A stretch of 64,000 nucleotides of DNA from Pseudoblastomonas marina (GCF_014641655.1 NZ_BMID01000001.1:1044427-1108426), one strand, 5' to 3'; positions 45,153 through 54,944 are shown, counted from the stretch's first letter. The notes: generated by a model not told the origin, from the letters alone. A program made the numbers and translations.

Positions 45153-46324
45153 GCGCGCCGACCTTCGCCGAGTTCTTGGCGCCGATGTCCGGCAATGAGT
45201 TTGATGAAGGTTACTATGGACGCGCACCGCACCACATTGTCGGCGGCGCAGATGCACCTCGTGCGGCCATGATGCGGTGGAAGGAAGTATCCGACCTGGT
45301 CGGGTTGCTCCCGCAATGGCGTGAAACAGGGCTCAAACTCGTCCTGAATCGGCAGCGCGTGGCGCAGGAGCATTATGTGACGTCCCGCGAGACGGCAGCC
45401 GGCAGGACGAGGCAGCCCGATCCGGGGCTGGTCGAAGTGATGATGGATCTCGGCGCCAGCCTGGTGCTCGATGGCATCGAAGACATTCGTCCCGACATCC
45501 GCAGCGTGTGCGCAATGCTGTCCCGAGAATTTGCCGCCAAGGTTGGCGTAAATCTATACGCTTCCAAACGGGGCATTCAGGGCTTTGCGAGCCATTGCGA
45601 CCCGCACGAAGTGTTTGTGGTGCAGTGCGAGGGCGAAAAGGACTGGACCATCTACGATCGCCGCGCCGAGGTACCTACGACCGCGACGGTGCTGCAAGAC
45701 CAGGATGCTATCGAACGGAGCAAGGGAGCGCCGTTCAAGCAAGTGCGCATGCGCCCGGGTGATCTGTTATATATCCCTCGCGGTTTTTATCACGACGCGA
45801 TTGCCGTGTCCGACCGATCCCTTCACCTGACGTTTGCGGTTCAACCTCTATACGGGACCGTGCTGCTCGATCTGGCGCGTGACCTCGCGCTCGACGACCC
45901 GGCCTTTCGTGAATATCTGCCGTCGGGGGAAGCCGCGCCCGAGGCATTGCAGGCGCATCTCGCGATGCTCGCCGAACGGCTTGGTTCGATATTGACCTCG
46001 AAGGGTTTTGCCGAGGACGTTGTCGTGCGGCAACGTGGGCTGCACGCTCCGGAACAGATTGCCGATAATTCCGCGCGACCCGCCCAGGCTTGGCGCCGAA
46101 CGCAGGTGCCCCTCGAGATCCGTCAGCCGCTCTCCGGCTCGGTCGCGATTGCGGGGGACGCTACCTATCCGTTGGGTTATCTCGCGGAAGTGGCCCATTG
46201 GCTGGCAGGAGCATCGATGTTCCAGGATCGACAACTCCGGGCTAGGTTTTCGCATCATCCGGCTGGCGAAATCGACGCGCTCCTCGAATGGTTCGCGCAG
46301 CAAAGACTGGTCGAACCGATCTGA
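45149..46324 (+). CDS. JmjC/cupin-type 2-oxoglutarate oxygenase
   Basis: A 391-residue protein with a JmjC-like (Cupin_4) domain. The metal site is HCD at residues 149-151 ([14 protein letters not shown]), followed by [27 protein letters not shown] and SLHLTF with the distal His. This layout is typical of ribosomal oxygenase (RoxA-like) and tRNA-modifying JmjC enzymes; a C-terminal helical/winged region follows. The target is unknown. GC content is lower than in the neighbours (for example 32 G/C in 60 at 45541-45600), suggesting separate origin, although it is fused into the operon by ATGA overlap. Confidence 0.86.
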   Translation: MSAPTFAEFLAPMSGNEFDEGYYGRAPHHIVGGADAPRAAMMRWKEVSDLVGLLPQWRETGLKLVLNRQRVAQEHYVTSRETAAGRTRQPDPGLVEVMMDLGASLVLDGIEDIRPDIRSVCAMLSREFAAKVGVNLYASKRGIQGFASHCDPHEVFVVQCEGEKDWTIYDRRAEVPTTATVLQDQDAIERSKGAPFKQVRMRPGDLLYIPRGFYHDAIAVSDRSLHLTFAVQPLYGTVLLDLARDLALDDPAFREYLPSGEAAPEALQAHLAMLAERLGSILTSKGFAEDVVVRQRGLHAPEQIADNSARPAQAWRRTQVPLEIRQPLSGSVAIAGDATYPLGYLAEVAHWLAGASMFQDRQLRARFSHHPAGEIDALLEWFAQQRLVEPI

Positions 46325-46374
46325 GTGTAGAGAGACCGGGCCGACGGCCAAATTTGAGGGATTGATCGAAAGCC

Positions 46375-47231
46375 CTACTGCGACTGATCCCGCTCCCTTG
46401 CCGGCTGCACCAGTTCGACCAACACGAAGCTGATCAGCATCAGCAGGAACCAGCTGCCGAGCTTGGCAAGCGAGACCATCTCCCAGCCGTCCTCCTGCCC
46501 GGGGTAGCTCCAGGCCTGGGCGAAGGTGCCGATATTCTCGGCGAACCAGATGAAGACCGCGACGAGCAGCTGGCCGAGCAGTAGCGGCATCCAGCGGTGT
46601 TCGCGCCAGTTGAGAAACCAGATCCGGGTGCGCCAGAACAGCAGCACCGCGCCGGCGAACAGCGGGTAACGAATGTCGACCGTCCAGTGATGCGCGAAGA
46701 AGTTGACGTAGACCGCGATTGCCAGCAGCCAAGGTCGCCCAGCGTGGCGGATAGTGGCTGAAGCGGAAGTCGAAGATGCGCCAGACCCGCGCGATATAGC
46801 TGCCGACCGCGGCGTACATGAACCCCGAGAACAGCGGGACGGCGCCGATATGAAGCACGCTCGCCTCGGGATAGACCCACGATCCGGCGGCGGTCTTGAA
46901 CAGTTCCATCACCGTGCCGACGACATGGAAGATCAGGATCACCAGCGCCTCGCGCGGGGTCTCCAGCTTGAAGCCGAGCATCGCCAGCTGGAGCGCGATC
47001 GCGGCGAGTGTCAGGAAGTCGTAGCGATGCAGCGCGGCGTCGTCGGGATAGAGGAAATGCGTCGCCAGCAGGAGCGCGAGGAGCAGGCCCCCGAACAGGC
47101 ACGCCCAGGCCTGCTTGAAGCCGAACAGGAGGAATTCGTAGAGCCAGCTCGGCCAGCCTGCCGGCGGCGTATACTCTTCCAGCCGCCGCCGGATGGCGAC
47201 GAAACGGCTATGGCGCGTTGGAATGGCCCCT
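46375..47231 (-). pseudogene. Frameshifted DUF817 membrane protein gene
   Basis: Two minus-strand frames together encode a DUF817-like membrane protein. One runs from about 47231 through [40 protein letters not shown] and [13 protein letters not shown]. The other continues with [40 protein letters not shown] and [13 protein letters not shown] to the TAG at 46375. They join near 46730, where deleting one G of TTGG on the minus strand (one of C46729/C46730) restores one frame as WATLLLAIAV. No ATG, GTG or TTG precedes the N-terminal part before an in-frame TGA near 47240. So it is either a degraded gene or a sequencing error plus an unusual start; if it is intact, the first ATG is 46981. Confidence 0.75.
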
Positions 47232-47240
47232 ATCCGTCAG

Positions 47241-47624
47241 TCAGTCGTCGACCGGAATGCGTCGGAAGAGCGGGCCGTCGCTCGGCTCGGGAAAGGGGTG
47301 AATATCGTCGGGGTTGCCGTGCCGGACGAGAACCGGGCAGCCGTCGATCCGCCGGTCGACCGCCGACCATAGCGCGGCGTCGCCCGGTTCGGCGGGCTCG
47401 CGGCGCAGTTCGGGCAGGTCGCGATCGCGGCGGACCTGACGGATGTAATCGTTGCACCGCTCCTTATCGATCCGGCCACGATCGGGGATGGTGAACTGCT
47501 CGGGTGCGCTCTCGCGAAGGACGGGGGCGGCGGGGAGCGCATCATTCGTCCCATCCGCCTCGGCGGCGTCCTCATCGGTCGCGCCGGTCAATAACAGGGG
47601 CAGCAGGGCGAGGGCGGCTCTCAT
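47241..47624 (-). CDS. Hypothetical secreted protein
   Basis: A 127-residue protein with a hydrophobic N terminus (RAALALLPLLLTGAT) that looks like a signal peptide. The remainder is hydrophilic with IPDRGRIDKERCNDYIRQVR and DRRIDGCPVLVRHGNPDDIH; the two cysteines may pair in the periplasm. I do not recognise a family. It lies between the VWA gene and the broken DUF817 gene, all on the minus strand. Confidence 0.6.
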   Translation of the reverse strand: MRAALALLPLLLTGATDEDAAEADGTNDALPAAPVLRESAPEQFTIPDRGRIDKERCNDYIRQVRRDRDLPELRREPAEPGDAALWSAVDRRIDGCPVLVRHGNPDDIHPFPEPSDGPLFRRIPVDD

Positions 47625-47655
47625 GTTTTCTCTCCTGATTGCCGTAGCTTATACA

Positions 47656-48837
47656 CTATCCCTGCTTGCGGCTCAATTCGCGCATCGCGTCGTCGAGCCC
47701 GTCGATCGTCAGCGGGTACATCCGGTCCTTCATCAGTTCGCGGATCATCCTGGTGCTTTGCGAATAGCCCCACTGCTTCTCGGGCACCGGGTTGATCCAC
47801 ACCGCGGCCGGATAGGTATCGGTCACACGCTTCATCCACGCGGTGCCCGCTTCCTCGTTGAAGTGCTCGACCGAGCCGCCCGGATGGGTGATCTCGTAAG
47901 GGCTCATCGCGGCATCGCCGACGAACACGATCTTGTAGTCGTGGCCGAACTTGTGAAGGATGTCCCAGGTCTTGGTACGCTCGCTCCAGCGGCGGCGATT
48001 GTCCTTCCACACACCTTCGTAGAGGCAGTTGTGGAAGTAGAAGAATTCGAGGTTCTTGAACTCGCTCGTCGCGGCACTGAACAGCTCCTCGACCAGCTTG
48101 ATGAAAGGATCCATCGACCCGCCGACATCGAGGAACAGCAGCAATTTCACCGCATTGTGCCGCTCGGGCCGCATGTGGATGTCGAGCCAGCCCTGCTTGG
48201 CCGTGCCTTCGATGGTCGCGTCGAGATCGAGTTCGTCCGCCGCGCCCTCCCGCGCGAAGCGGCGCAGCCGGCGCAGGGCCATCTTGATGTTGCGGGTGCC
48301 GAGCTCGCGGGTGTTGTCGAGGTTCTTGAACTCGCGCTTTTCCCACACTTTCACCGCACGCTTGTGCTTGCTCTGGCCGCCGATGCGGACGCCTTCGGGA
48401 TTGTAGCCCGAATGGCCGAAAGGAGAGGTTCCGCCGGTGCCGATCCACTTGTTGCCGCCCTCGTGGCGTTCCTGCTGCTCCTCGAGCCGCTTCTTGAGCG
48501 TCTCCATGATCTCGTCCCAGTCGCCGAGCGCCTCGATCTCGGCCATTTCCTCGGGCGTGAGGAATTTTTCGGCGACCGCTTTCAGCCATTCCTCAGGGAT
48601 GTCGACCGGATCCTGGCCGTAATCGGTCAGCAATCCTTTGAAGACCTTGTCGAACACCTGGTCGAACCGGTCGAGCAAGCCCTCGTCCTTCACGAAGGTC
48701 GCACGGCTCAGGTAATAGAAGGCTTCGGGGGTCTGCTCGATCACATCGCGATCGAGCGCCTCGATCAGCGTAAGGTGTTCCTTGAAGCTCGCGGGAATGC
48801 CCGCCTCGCGCAGCTCATCGACGAAATTGAAAAACAT
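47656..48837 (-). CDS. VWA/CoxE-like domain protein
   Basis: A 393-residue cytoplasmic protein of the CoxE-like VWA group. The N terminus MFFNFVDELREAGIPASFKE is typical; the middle has basic and Gly-rich linkers; the VWA MIDAS-like site reads LFLDVGGSMDPFIKLVEE (DVGGS instead of DxSxS), with FFYFHNCLYEGVW and IVFVGDAAMSPYEI. Such proteins work with a MoxR AAA ATPase as a chaperone pair; here the MoxR gene lies 1.5 kb away on the same strand, with a chemotaxis receptor gene on the other strand in between. The ATG at 48837 gives the family N terminus. Confidence 0.88.
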   Translation of the reverse strand: MFFNFVDELREAGIPASFKEHLTLIEALDRDVIEQTPEAFYYLSRATFVKDEGLLDRFDQVFDKVFKGLLTDYGQDPVDIPEEWLKAVAEKFLTPEEMAEIEALGDWDEIMETLKKRLEEQQERHEGGNKWIGTGGTSPFGHSGYNPEGVRIGGQSKHKRAVKVWEKREFKNLDNTRELGTRNIKMALRRLRRFAREGAADELDLDATIEGTAKQGWLDIHMRPERHNAVKLLLFLDVGGSMDPFIKLVEELFSAATSEFKNLEFFYFHNCLYEGVWKDNRRRWSERTKTWDILHKFGHDYKIVFVGDAAMSPYEITHPGGSVEHFNEEAGTAWMKRVTDTYPAAVWINPVPEKQWGYSQSTRMIRELMKDRMYPLTIDGLDDAMRELSRKQG

Positions 48838-48916
48838 GACCGCTCCAGTGCAAGGCTTAACCCGACGATAACCAACCTGGCTTACGCATGGCGCGCGATA
48901 ACAAACAGAGAGCCAG

Positions 48917-50323
48917 ATGCCGATGGAACTTAGCAAAATCGAGAGCGCAAGCCAGAGTGCGATCAATCGTATTCCGGAGAGCTGCGGCGAAGTGACCGTC
49001 GGTTGCACCGATGTGGCGGGGATCGTCAAAGGCGTGATCCGCTCTTCCGAGCGCCTGCGCGAGGAACAGGCCGCGCTGCAGGGCACGGTTGCCGCTCTCG
49101 AAGAGGATCAGCGCCAGGTCGCGACCTCGAGCGCCGAAGCGCGGGCCCTGTCCGAACGCGCCCGCGCCCGGCTCGACGAGGGCACCGTCCTCATCAAGGG
49201 CTCGCTCAACCAGATCACCGACCTGTTGTCGCTGGTCGATTCGCTGACCCGGCACGTCACCGATTTCACCGCCGCGATGGAGCAGGTGCGCGCCTGCTCG
49301 CAGAAGATCGATACGATCGCCGAAACCACCAATATCCTCGCGCTCAATGCCACGATCGAGGCGATGCGCGCGGGCGAGGCCGGTCGGACCTTCGCGGTCG
49401 TGGCCGACGAGGTGAAGAGCCTCGCGCGCGACACCCGCGGCGCGACAGAGGAAATCAACCACACGATCGATGCGCTCGGTGGCCAGGCCGAACGCGTGAT
49501 CCAGCAGATCGAGGACGGCGCGCAGGCCAGCAGCCAGACCAAGTCCTCGGTCGCCCAGATCGAACAGACGCTGCTCGGCGTCAACGAGCTGGTCGGCGAG
49601 GTCGACCGCCAGAACGAACAGATCACCGGCGCGACCGGCACGATCAGCGACCACGTCGCACGCGTGCAGGAAGTGATGAACCAGTTCGCCAGCGCGACCG
49701 TTCGCAACGAATCGCAACTCGAAGACGCCAATCGGCGCGTCGGCGAGCTCGAGATGACGGCCAATTCGATGTTCGACCACATCGTCCATGCGGGCCTCTC
49801 ACCCGAAGACAGCGAGATGGTCGAGCAGGCGAAGATTGCCGCGAACGAGGCCGCTCAGCTGATGGAATCGGCCATCGCCAGTGGCGAGATCAGTGAGGCC
49901 GACGTGTTCGACGACGATTACCAGCCGATCGCGGGCAGCAACCCGCCGCGCTACCGCACCCGCCTGATGGCCTGGGCGCATGACAACATCCGCCCGCTGC
50001 TCGATCGCTACACGGCGTCGAACCCGCGGATCGTCGCCACTGCCTGTACCGACCGCAACGGCTATCTCCCGGCGCATACCAGCGAGATGTCGAAAGCACC
50101 GACCGGCGATCTCACCCACGACACCAAATATTGCCGCAACGGCCGGATGATCCTCGACCCGATCGACCAGAAGGCCAAGGAAAGCACCGCGCCCTACATG
50201 ATGGCCGTCTATCGCCAGGAAGGCGACGGGCAGACCTACCACGTCGTGCGCAACGTCTATGTGCCGATCTATATCGACGGCAAGCGCTGGGGCGACTTCG
50301 AGATCGCCTACAAGTTCAGCTAA
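48917..50323 (+). CDS. Soluble methyl-accepting chemotaxis protein
   Basis: A 468-residue receptor with no transmembrane segment. The signalling hairpin tip is in [20 protein letters not shown] and [20 protein letters not shown], the usual CheA/CheW contact. After the signalling coil, a C-terminal domain (about 340-468) has [37 protein letters not shown] and [20 protein letters not shown], a small sensory domain found at the end of soluble MCPs. The domain order (signalling first, sensor last) is reversed relative to membrane MCPs. The N terminus has no HAMP. No other chemotaxis gene is in the window. Confidence 0.92.
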   Translation: MPMELSKIESASQSAINRIPESCGEVTVGCTDVAGIVKGVIRSSERLREEQAALQGTVAALEEDQRQVATSSAEARALSERARARLDEGTVLIKGSLNQITDLLSLVDSLTRHVTDFTAAMEQVRACSQKIDTIAETTNILALNATIEAMRAGEAGRTFAVVADEVKSLARDTRGATEEINHTIDALGGQAERVIQQIEDGAQASSQTKSSVAQIEQTLLGVNELVGEVDRQNEQITGATGTISDHVARVQEVMNQFASATVRNESQLEDANRRVGELEMTANSMFDHIVHAGLSPEDSEMVEQAKIAANEAAQLMESAIASGEISEADVFDDDYQPIAGSNPPRYRTRLMAWAHDNIRPLLDRYTASNPRIVATACTDRNGYLPAHTSEMSKAPTGDLTHDTKYCRNGRMILDPIDQKAKESTAPYMMAVYRQEGDGQTYHVVRNVYVPIYIDGKRWGDFEIAYKFS

Positions 50324-50348
50324 GTTTTCCGGAGGGGAGACGAGGGGG

Positions 50349-50379
50349 CAAGGGCGGTTCCTGCGGGAGCCGCCCTTTT
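50349..50379 (+). terminator. Intrinsic terminator after the chemotaxis receptor
   Basis: The stem AAGGGCGG/CCGCCCTT encloses an internal TCC/GGA pairing and is followed by TT on the plus strand. It separates the receptor gene from the convergent moxR stop at 50385. Confidence 0.75.
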
Positions 50380-50384
50380 GCGTC

Positions 50385-51236
50385 TCAGCTCTGGCGACGC
50401 GCCATGAAGGCGAGGCGTTCGAACAGCATCACGTCCTGCTCGTTCTTGAGCAGCGCGCCGTGCAGCGGCGGGACAGCGCTGTTCGGGTTGGAGTCCTGCA
50501 GCACGTCGAGCGGCATGTCCTCGTTGAGCAGCAGCTTGAGCCAGTCGAGCAGTTCCGACGTGCTCGGCTTCTTCTTGAGGCCGGGCACTTCGCGTAGCTC
50601 GTAGAAGATCTCCATCGCCTTGGTGACGAGCGCCTTCTGGATGCCGGGGAAGTGGACGTCGATGATCGCCTGCATCGTCTCGCGATCGGGGAACTTGATG
50701 TAGTGGAAGAAGCAGCGGCGCAGGAAGGCGTCGGGCAGTTCCTTCTCGTTGTTCGAGGTGATGACGACGATCGGGCGCTCCTTCGCCTCGATCCGCTCAT
50801 GCGTCTCGTAGACGTCGAAGCTCATCCGATCGAGTTCCTGCAACAGGTCGTTGGGGAACTCGATGTCGGCCTTGTCGATCTCGTCGATCAGCAGCACGGG
50901 CAGTTCGGGCGAAGTGAACGCCTCCCACAATTTGCCCTTCTTGATGTAGTTCGAAATGTCGTGGACGCGCTCATCGCCGAGCTGGCCGTCGCGCAGGCGC
51001 GCGACCGCGTCGTATTCGTAGAGGCCCTGCTGCGCCTTGGTTGTCGACTTGACGTTCCACTCGATCAGCGGTGCGTCGATCGCCTTGGCGATTTCGTGCG
51101 CGAGGACGGTCTTGCCGGTGCCCGGCTCGCCCTTGACGAGCAGTGGGCGGCGGAGCGTGACGGCGGCATCGACGGCGACCTTGAGATCCTCGGTCGCGAT
51201 GTAGGATTGCGTGCCTTCGAAGCGCTTGTCGGTCAT
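50385..51236 (-). CDS. MoxR-family AAA ATPase
   Basis: A 283-residue AAA+ ATPase. Walker A is LLVKGEPGTGKTVLAHEIAK, Walker B LLIDEIDKADIEF, sensor 1 IVVITSNNEKELP, and the arginine finger region DAFLRRCFFHYIKFPD. MoxR ATPases act as chaperones together with VWA-domain proteins, and the CoxE-like VWA protein encoded at 47656-48837 is the obvious partner. It has its own start region with no close upstream gene. Confidence 0.93.
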   Translation of the reverse strand: MTDKRFEGTQSYIATEDLKVAVDAAVTLRRPLLVKGEPGTGKTVLAHEIAKAIDAPLIEWNVKSTTKAQQGLYEYDAVARLRDGQLGDERVHDISNYIKKGKLWEAFTSPELPVLLIDEIDKADIEFPNDLLQELDRMSFDVYETHERIEAKERPIVVITSNNEKELPDAFLRRCFFHYIKFPDRETMQAIIDVHFPGIQKALVTKAMEIFYELREVPGLKKKPSTSELLDWLKLLLNEDMPLDVLQDSNPNSAVPPLHGALLKNEQDVMLFERLAFMARRQS

Positions 51237-51312
51237 GGATATCCTGTCGGTTTAATCGTTCGGTTAAGCCGATAGTGCTGTAACCGGGGCCGTGCAACAG
51301 CGCATGCTGATG

Positions 51313-51687
51313 CTACCGAACTTGGTCTTGGTATATCCACTTGATGATTCCGTAGTCTGCCACGAACGCGACGATGCCCGAGAACGCGAAAAGCATACTT
51401 GTTCGTCTGATTTCAAAGGGCTCCATCGTCATCAACAGGACCAAGGTGAGTAAGGTCACAACACCCAAGTATGTCAGCCAGAAACCGAGGTTATAGAACT
51501 CTCCTCGTATTTGGCCGTGAGCGAAGCCAGCCCCTGCCAGAATCCCCAGGAAGATTGTCGATCTATGATCGTTATCGACTGGCCAGAGAAATATGACGAG
51601 GCAAATGACCGGGATGAAAACACCATAAAACCCGCAGCCAGAAAACTTGACGTCAGAATTCGGGTCAGTCGAGACATCTTGATCCAT
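51313..51687 (-). CDS. Orphan four-helix membrane protein of low GC
   Basis: A 124-residue protein with four predicted membrane segments: GVFIPVICLVIFLW, IFLGILAGAGFAH, LGFWLTYLGVVTLLTLVLLM and SMLFAFSGIVAFVADYG. I recognise no family. Its DNA is about half G/C (31 of 60 at 51361-51420 and 27 of 60 at 51601-51660), in contrast with parE and moxR on either side. The ATG lies eight bases beyond the parE stop, so it may be cotranscribed with parE, but the composition suggests a recent insertion. Confidence 0.6.
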   Translation of the reverse strand: MDQDVSTDPNSDVKFSGCGFYGVFIPVICLVIFLWPVDNDHRSTIFLGILAGAGFAHGQIRGEFYNLGFWLTYLGVVTLLTLVLLMTMEPFEIRRTSMLFAFSGIVAFVADYGIIKWIYQDQVR

Positions 51688-51695
51688 TTCGGATT

Positions 51696-53678
51696 CTAAG
51701 CGTCGATCATCTCACGATCGAACTCCCCGGCATTGTTCTGGATGAAGTCGAAGCGGTGTTCGGGGTTTCGGCCCATCAATCGGTCGACGAGGTCTTTCAC
51801 CACCGCCCGGTCTTCGAATTCGTGGGGCAGGGTGATGCGGATCAGGCTGCGCTTGTCGGGGTCCATCGTCGTTTCGCGGAGCTGCTGCGGGTTCATCTCG
51901 CCGAGACCCTTGAAGCGCCCGACCTCGACCTTCTTGCCCTTGAAGACGGTTTCCTCGAGTTCCTTGCGGTGTGCCTCGTCGCGCGCGTAGCGGCTGACCT
52001 TGCCCGCGGTCAGGCGATAGAGCGGGGGCTGGGCGAGGAACAGGTGCCCCTTGCGCACCAGTTCGGGCATCTCCTGGAAGAAATAGGTCATCAGCAGCGT
52101 CGCGATATGCGCGCCGTCGACATCGGCGTCGGTCATGATGACGATCTTGTCGTAGCGCAGCTTTTCCGGGTCGCAATCCTTGCGGATGCCGCAGCCGAGA
52201 GCGAGGGTGAGGTCGGCGATTTCGGTGTTGGCGCGGATCTTGTCGGCGCTGGCCGAGGCGACATTGAGAATCTTGCCGCGGATCGGGAGAATCGCCTGAG
52301 TCTTGCGGTTGCGCGCCTGCTTGGCGCTGCCGCCGGCGGAATCGCCTTCGACGATGAACAGTTCGGTCTCGCCATCGCCTTCGCCCGAGCAATCGGTGAG
52401 CTTCCCGGGCAGGCGGACCTTCTTGGCGTTGGTCGCGGTCTTGCGCTTGATCTCGCGTTCCTGCTTGCGCCGGAGTCGCTCGTCCATCCGCTCCATCACC
52501 TGGCCGAGCAATGCCTTGCCGCGGTCCATGTTGTCCGAGAGGAAATGGTCGAAATGATCGCGCACCGCGTTCTCGACCAGGCGCGCAGCCTCCGGCGAGG
52601 TCAGCCGGTCCTTGGTCTGCGACTGGAATTGCGGATCGCGGATGAAGACCGAGAGCATGATCTCGGCACCGTTCATCACGTCGTCGGCGGAGATGTCCTT
52701 GGCTTTCTTTACGCCGGTGAGCTCGCCGAAGGCGCGCAGTCCCTTCGTCAGGGCGGCGCGCAGCCCCTGCTCGTGCGTGCCGCCGTCGGGGGTCGGCACG
52801 GTGTTGCAGTACCAGCTGGTCGAACCTTCCGAATAGAGCGGCCAGGCGATCGCCCATTCGACGCGGCCCTGTTCCTCGGGGAAATCCTGCTTGCCGGTGA
52901 AGGGCTGCGCGGTCACGCATTCGCGCCCACCAACCTGTTCGGCGAGGTGATCGGCCAGGCCGCCGGGGAACTTGAACACCGCCTCTTCGGGCACGTCCTC
53001 GCCCGCGAGGGAGGGCGCGCATTTCCAGCGGATCTCGACGCCGGCGTAGAGATAGGCCTTCGAGCGGGCGAGCTTGAACAACCGCTTGGGCTTGAACTGG
53101 CGGTCGCCGAAGATCTCGGTGTCGGGGGTGAAGGAGACGGTCGTACCGCGGCGATTGGGCGCGGCGCCGATCTCCTCGATCTTGCCGAGTGCATGGCCCC
53201 TGGCGAATTCCTGCGCGTAGAGTTTCTTGTCGCGCGCGACCTCGACCCGGGTGTGCGAGGACAGCGCGTTGACCACGCTGACGCCGACCCCGTGCAGGCC
53301 GCCGCTGGTGGCGTAGGCTTTCCCTGAGAACTTGCCGCCCGAATGGAGCGTCGTGAGGATCACCTCGAGCGTCGACTGGCCCGGATATTTGGGATGCTCG
53401 TCGACCGGGATGCCGCGACCATTGTCCGCGATCGTGAGGCGATTGTCTTCCTCGAGCGTGACTTCGATCCGCGAGGCGTGGCCCGCGACCGCCTCGTCCA
53501 TTGCGTTGTCGAGCACTTCGGCGGCGAGGTGGTGGAGCGCGCGATCGTCGGTCCCGCCGATATACATGCCGGGGCGCCGCCGGACGGGCTCGAGCCCTTC
53601 CAGCACCTCGATCGAGGAGGAATCATAGCTTTCGCGCGGGGTATCGGCCGCGCCGTCGTCGAACAGTCCGTCTGCCAT
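51696..53678 (-). CDS. parE: DNA topoisomerase IV subunit B
   Basis: A 660-residue type II topoisomerase ATPase subunit that decatenates chromosomes with ParC. Motifs are EVLDNAMDEAVAGHASRIEV, IADNGRGIPVD, ATSGGLHGVGVSVVNAL, the TOPRIM start LFIVEGDSAGGSAKQARNR with ILPIRGKILNV and VIMTDADVDGAHIATLLMTY. The C terminus has GRFKGLGEMNPQQL and DRLMGRNPEHRFDFI. Length (660) and the TOPRIM sequence fit ParE better than GyrB, which is usually about 800 residues. ParC is not in the window. Confidence 0.95.
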   Translation of the reverse strand: MADGLFDDGAADTPRESYDSSSIEVLEGLEPVRRRPGMYIGGTDDRALHHLAAEVLDNAMDEAVAGHASRIEVTLEEDNRLTIADNGRGIPVDEHPKYPGQSTLEVILTTLHSGGKFSGKAYATSGGLHGVGVSVVNALSSHTRVEVARDKKLYAQEFARGHALGKIEEIGAAPNRRGTTVSFTPDTEIFGDRQFKPKRLFKLARSKAYLYAGVEIRWKCAPSLAGEDVPEEAVFKFPGGLADHLAEQVGGRECVTAQPFTGKQDFPEEQGRVEWAIAWPLYSEGSTSWYCNTVPTPDGGTHEQGLRAALTKGLRAFGELTGVKKAKDISADDVMNGAEIMLSVFIRDPQFQSQTKDRLTSPEAARLVENAVRDHFDHFLSDNMDRGKALLGQVMERMDERLRRKQEREIKRKTATNAKKVRLPGKLTDCSGEGDGETELFIVEGDSAGGSAKQARNRKTQAILPIRGKILNVASASADKIRANTEIADLTLALGCGIRKDCDPEKLRYDKIVIMTDADVDGAHIATLLMTYFFQEMPELVRKGHLFLAQPPLYRLTAGKVSRYARDEAHRKELEETVFKGKKVEVGRFKGLGEMNPQQLRETTMDPDKRSLIRITLPHEFEDRAVVKDLVDRLMGRNPEHRFDFIQNNAGEFDREMIDA

Positions 53679-53734
53679 GGTCCCGAACTACACCTTCGCG
53701 ATGCCTGCGAACAAGCGCGGCGGTGCGGTTTTGC

Positions 53735-54910
53735 TCAGTCGACGAAGCGGGTGGGCGCGGGTTCGATAACTTCGGTAGTGTTGGCGCGGACTTCGCGCAG
53801 TTCGAACGCCCGCTCGCCGATCCCGTTCGAACCGAAGCGAATGATCCCGTCGGTCCCGAGGAACCCTCCGCGGCCGTAGAGCCGGGTGGTGGGAAATTCA
53901 TCGCCCACGTCCCAGTCGTTGGCGATGTTCAGCGTGATCAGCACCGCATCGAAGCCGAGGGTGGCGATCCGGAAGGGCCGCGTGCCGAAGCGCTGGGCAT
54001 AACTTTGCGCGAATTGCGCCCAGCGTTCGTCGGTGACCGCCGAAAACCATGCCCCGCGCAGCGCGCGCGCATCGTAGATCGCGTCATCGCCGCTCCACAA
54101 TTCTGTTCCGAGGATCTGGACGTTGCTGCCGCTCGGCTTGAGTACCGGGGCGGCGATCGTCGCGAGCCGTCCACCATCGGCGATCAGTACGGCATCGTAG
54201 CCGCCCCGCTCGCGCAGCCGCATCGCGGCGCTGCGGATCGAGGTGTTGCCGCGATCATAGCGCTCCATCCCGGCGAACGTCGCGCCGTAAGCGCGGGTGG
54301 CGGAGACCAGTCCTTCGGCCGCACGGTCGCCATAGGCCCCGGTCGGCACCAGTGCGGCGATCCGGCGGAGGCCGCGCGAGGAAGCATATCGTACCGTGTT
54401 CTCGATCGACTGCGCGGGCTGCGTTCCCATCAGGAAAACGCCTCGCTGACCCTGCGTCGCATCGTTGGAGAACGAGATTACCGGGACGTCGTACTGTCCC
54501 GCGACGCCGGCGACCGCATCGATGTTCTCGCCCATCAGCGGGCCAAGGATCAGGCGGTTTCCGTCCGCCATCGCCTCGCGCGCGGCGGCGGCCGCACCCG
54601 GCGTGGTGTCGTAGGTGGTGACCCGGATATTCTGCGCGCCGGTGTCGATCACCGCGGTCGTCGCCGCATTGGCGATCGAAGATCCGGCGCGTTCGTTCTC
54701 GCCCGACAGCGGCACGAGCAGAGCGATCCGATGGTAGCCTTCCTCGTCGGGCAGGTTGCTCGTGGTCGCGGCCGGTTCGACGCGGACAGGCGGAGGCGCT
54801 TCGGCCGGTGCGCCCTTGGGGATGATCGAGCAGCCGCCGAGCAGCGCCAGCGCGAGCCCGGCGAGGAAGCCGCGGCGGCCCAATGGCTTGTGGCGCGCAA
54901 ATCCGGTCAT
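53735..54910 (-). CDS. Penicillin-binding protein activator (LpoA/LppC-like) Tat lipoprotein
   Basis: A 391-residue lipoprotein. The signal is GRRGFLAGLALALLGGC: twin arginines followed by FLAG and a lipobox with C27, so export is probably by Tat and then lipidation. The rest is a periplasmic type I binding-protein fold with ALLVPLSGENERAGSSIANA, ILGPLMGENIDAVA, PVISFSNDATQGQRGVFLMG and RGAWFSAVTDERWAQFAQSY, as in LpoA/LppC proteins that activate PBP1A. A longer reading from 54946 would overlap the divergent rsmI. It is divergent from rsmI, the typical neighbour of LpoA in proteobacteria. Confidence 0.9.
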   Translation of the reverse strand: MTGFARHKPLGRRGFLAGLALALLGGCSIIPKGAPAEAPPPVRVEPAATTSNLPDEEGYHRIALLVPLSGENERAGSSIANAATTAVIDTGAQNIRVTTYDTTPGAAAAAREAMADGNRLILGPLMGENIDAVAGVAGQYDVPVISFSNDATQGQRGVFLMGTQPAQSIENTVRYASSRGLRRIAALVPTGAYGDRAAEGLVSATRAYGATFAGMERYDRGNTSIRSAAMRLRERGGYDAVLIADGGRLATIAAPVLKPSGSNVQILGTELWSGDDAIYDARALRGAWFSAVTDERWAQFAQSYAQRFGTRPFRIATLGFDAVLITLNIANDWDVGDEFPTTRLYGRGGFLGTDGIIRFGSNGIGERAFELREVRANTTEVIEPAPTRFVD

Positions 54911-54944
54911 GACTCGATGCTCCCGATAGTCCATGAGCGGTTCC

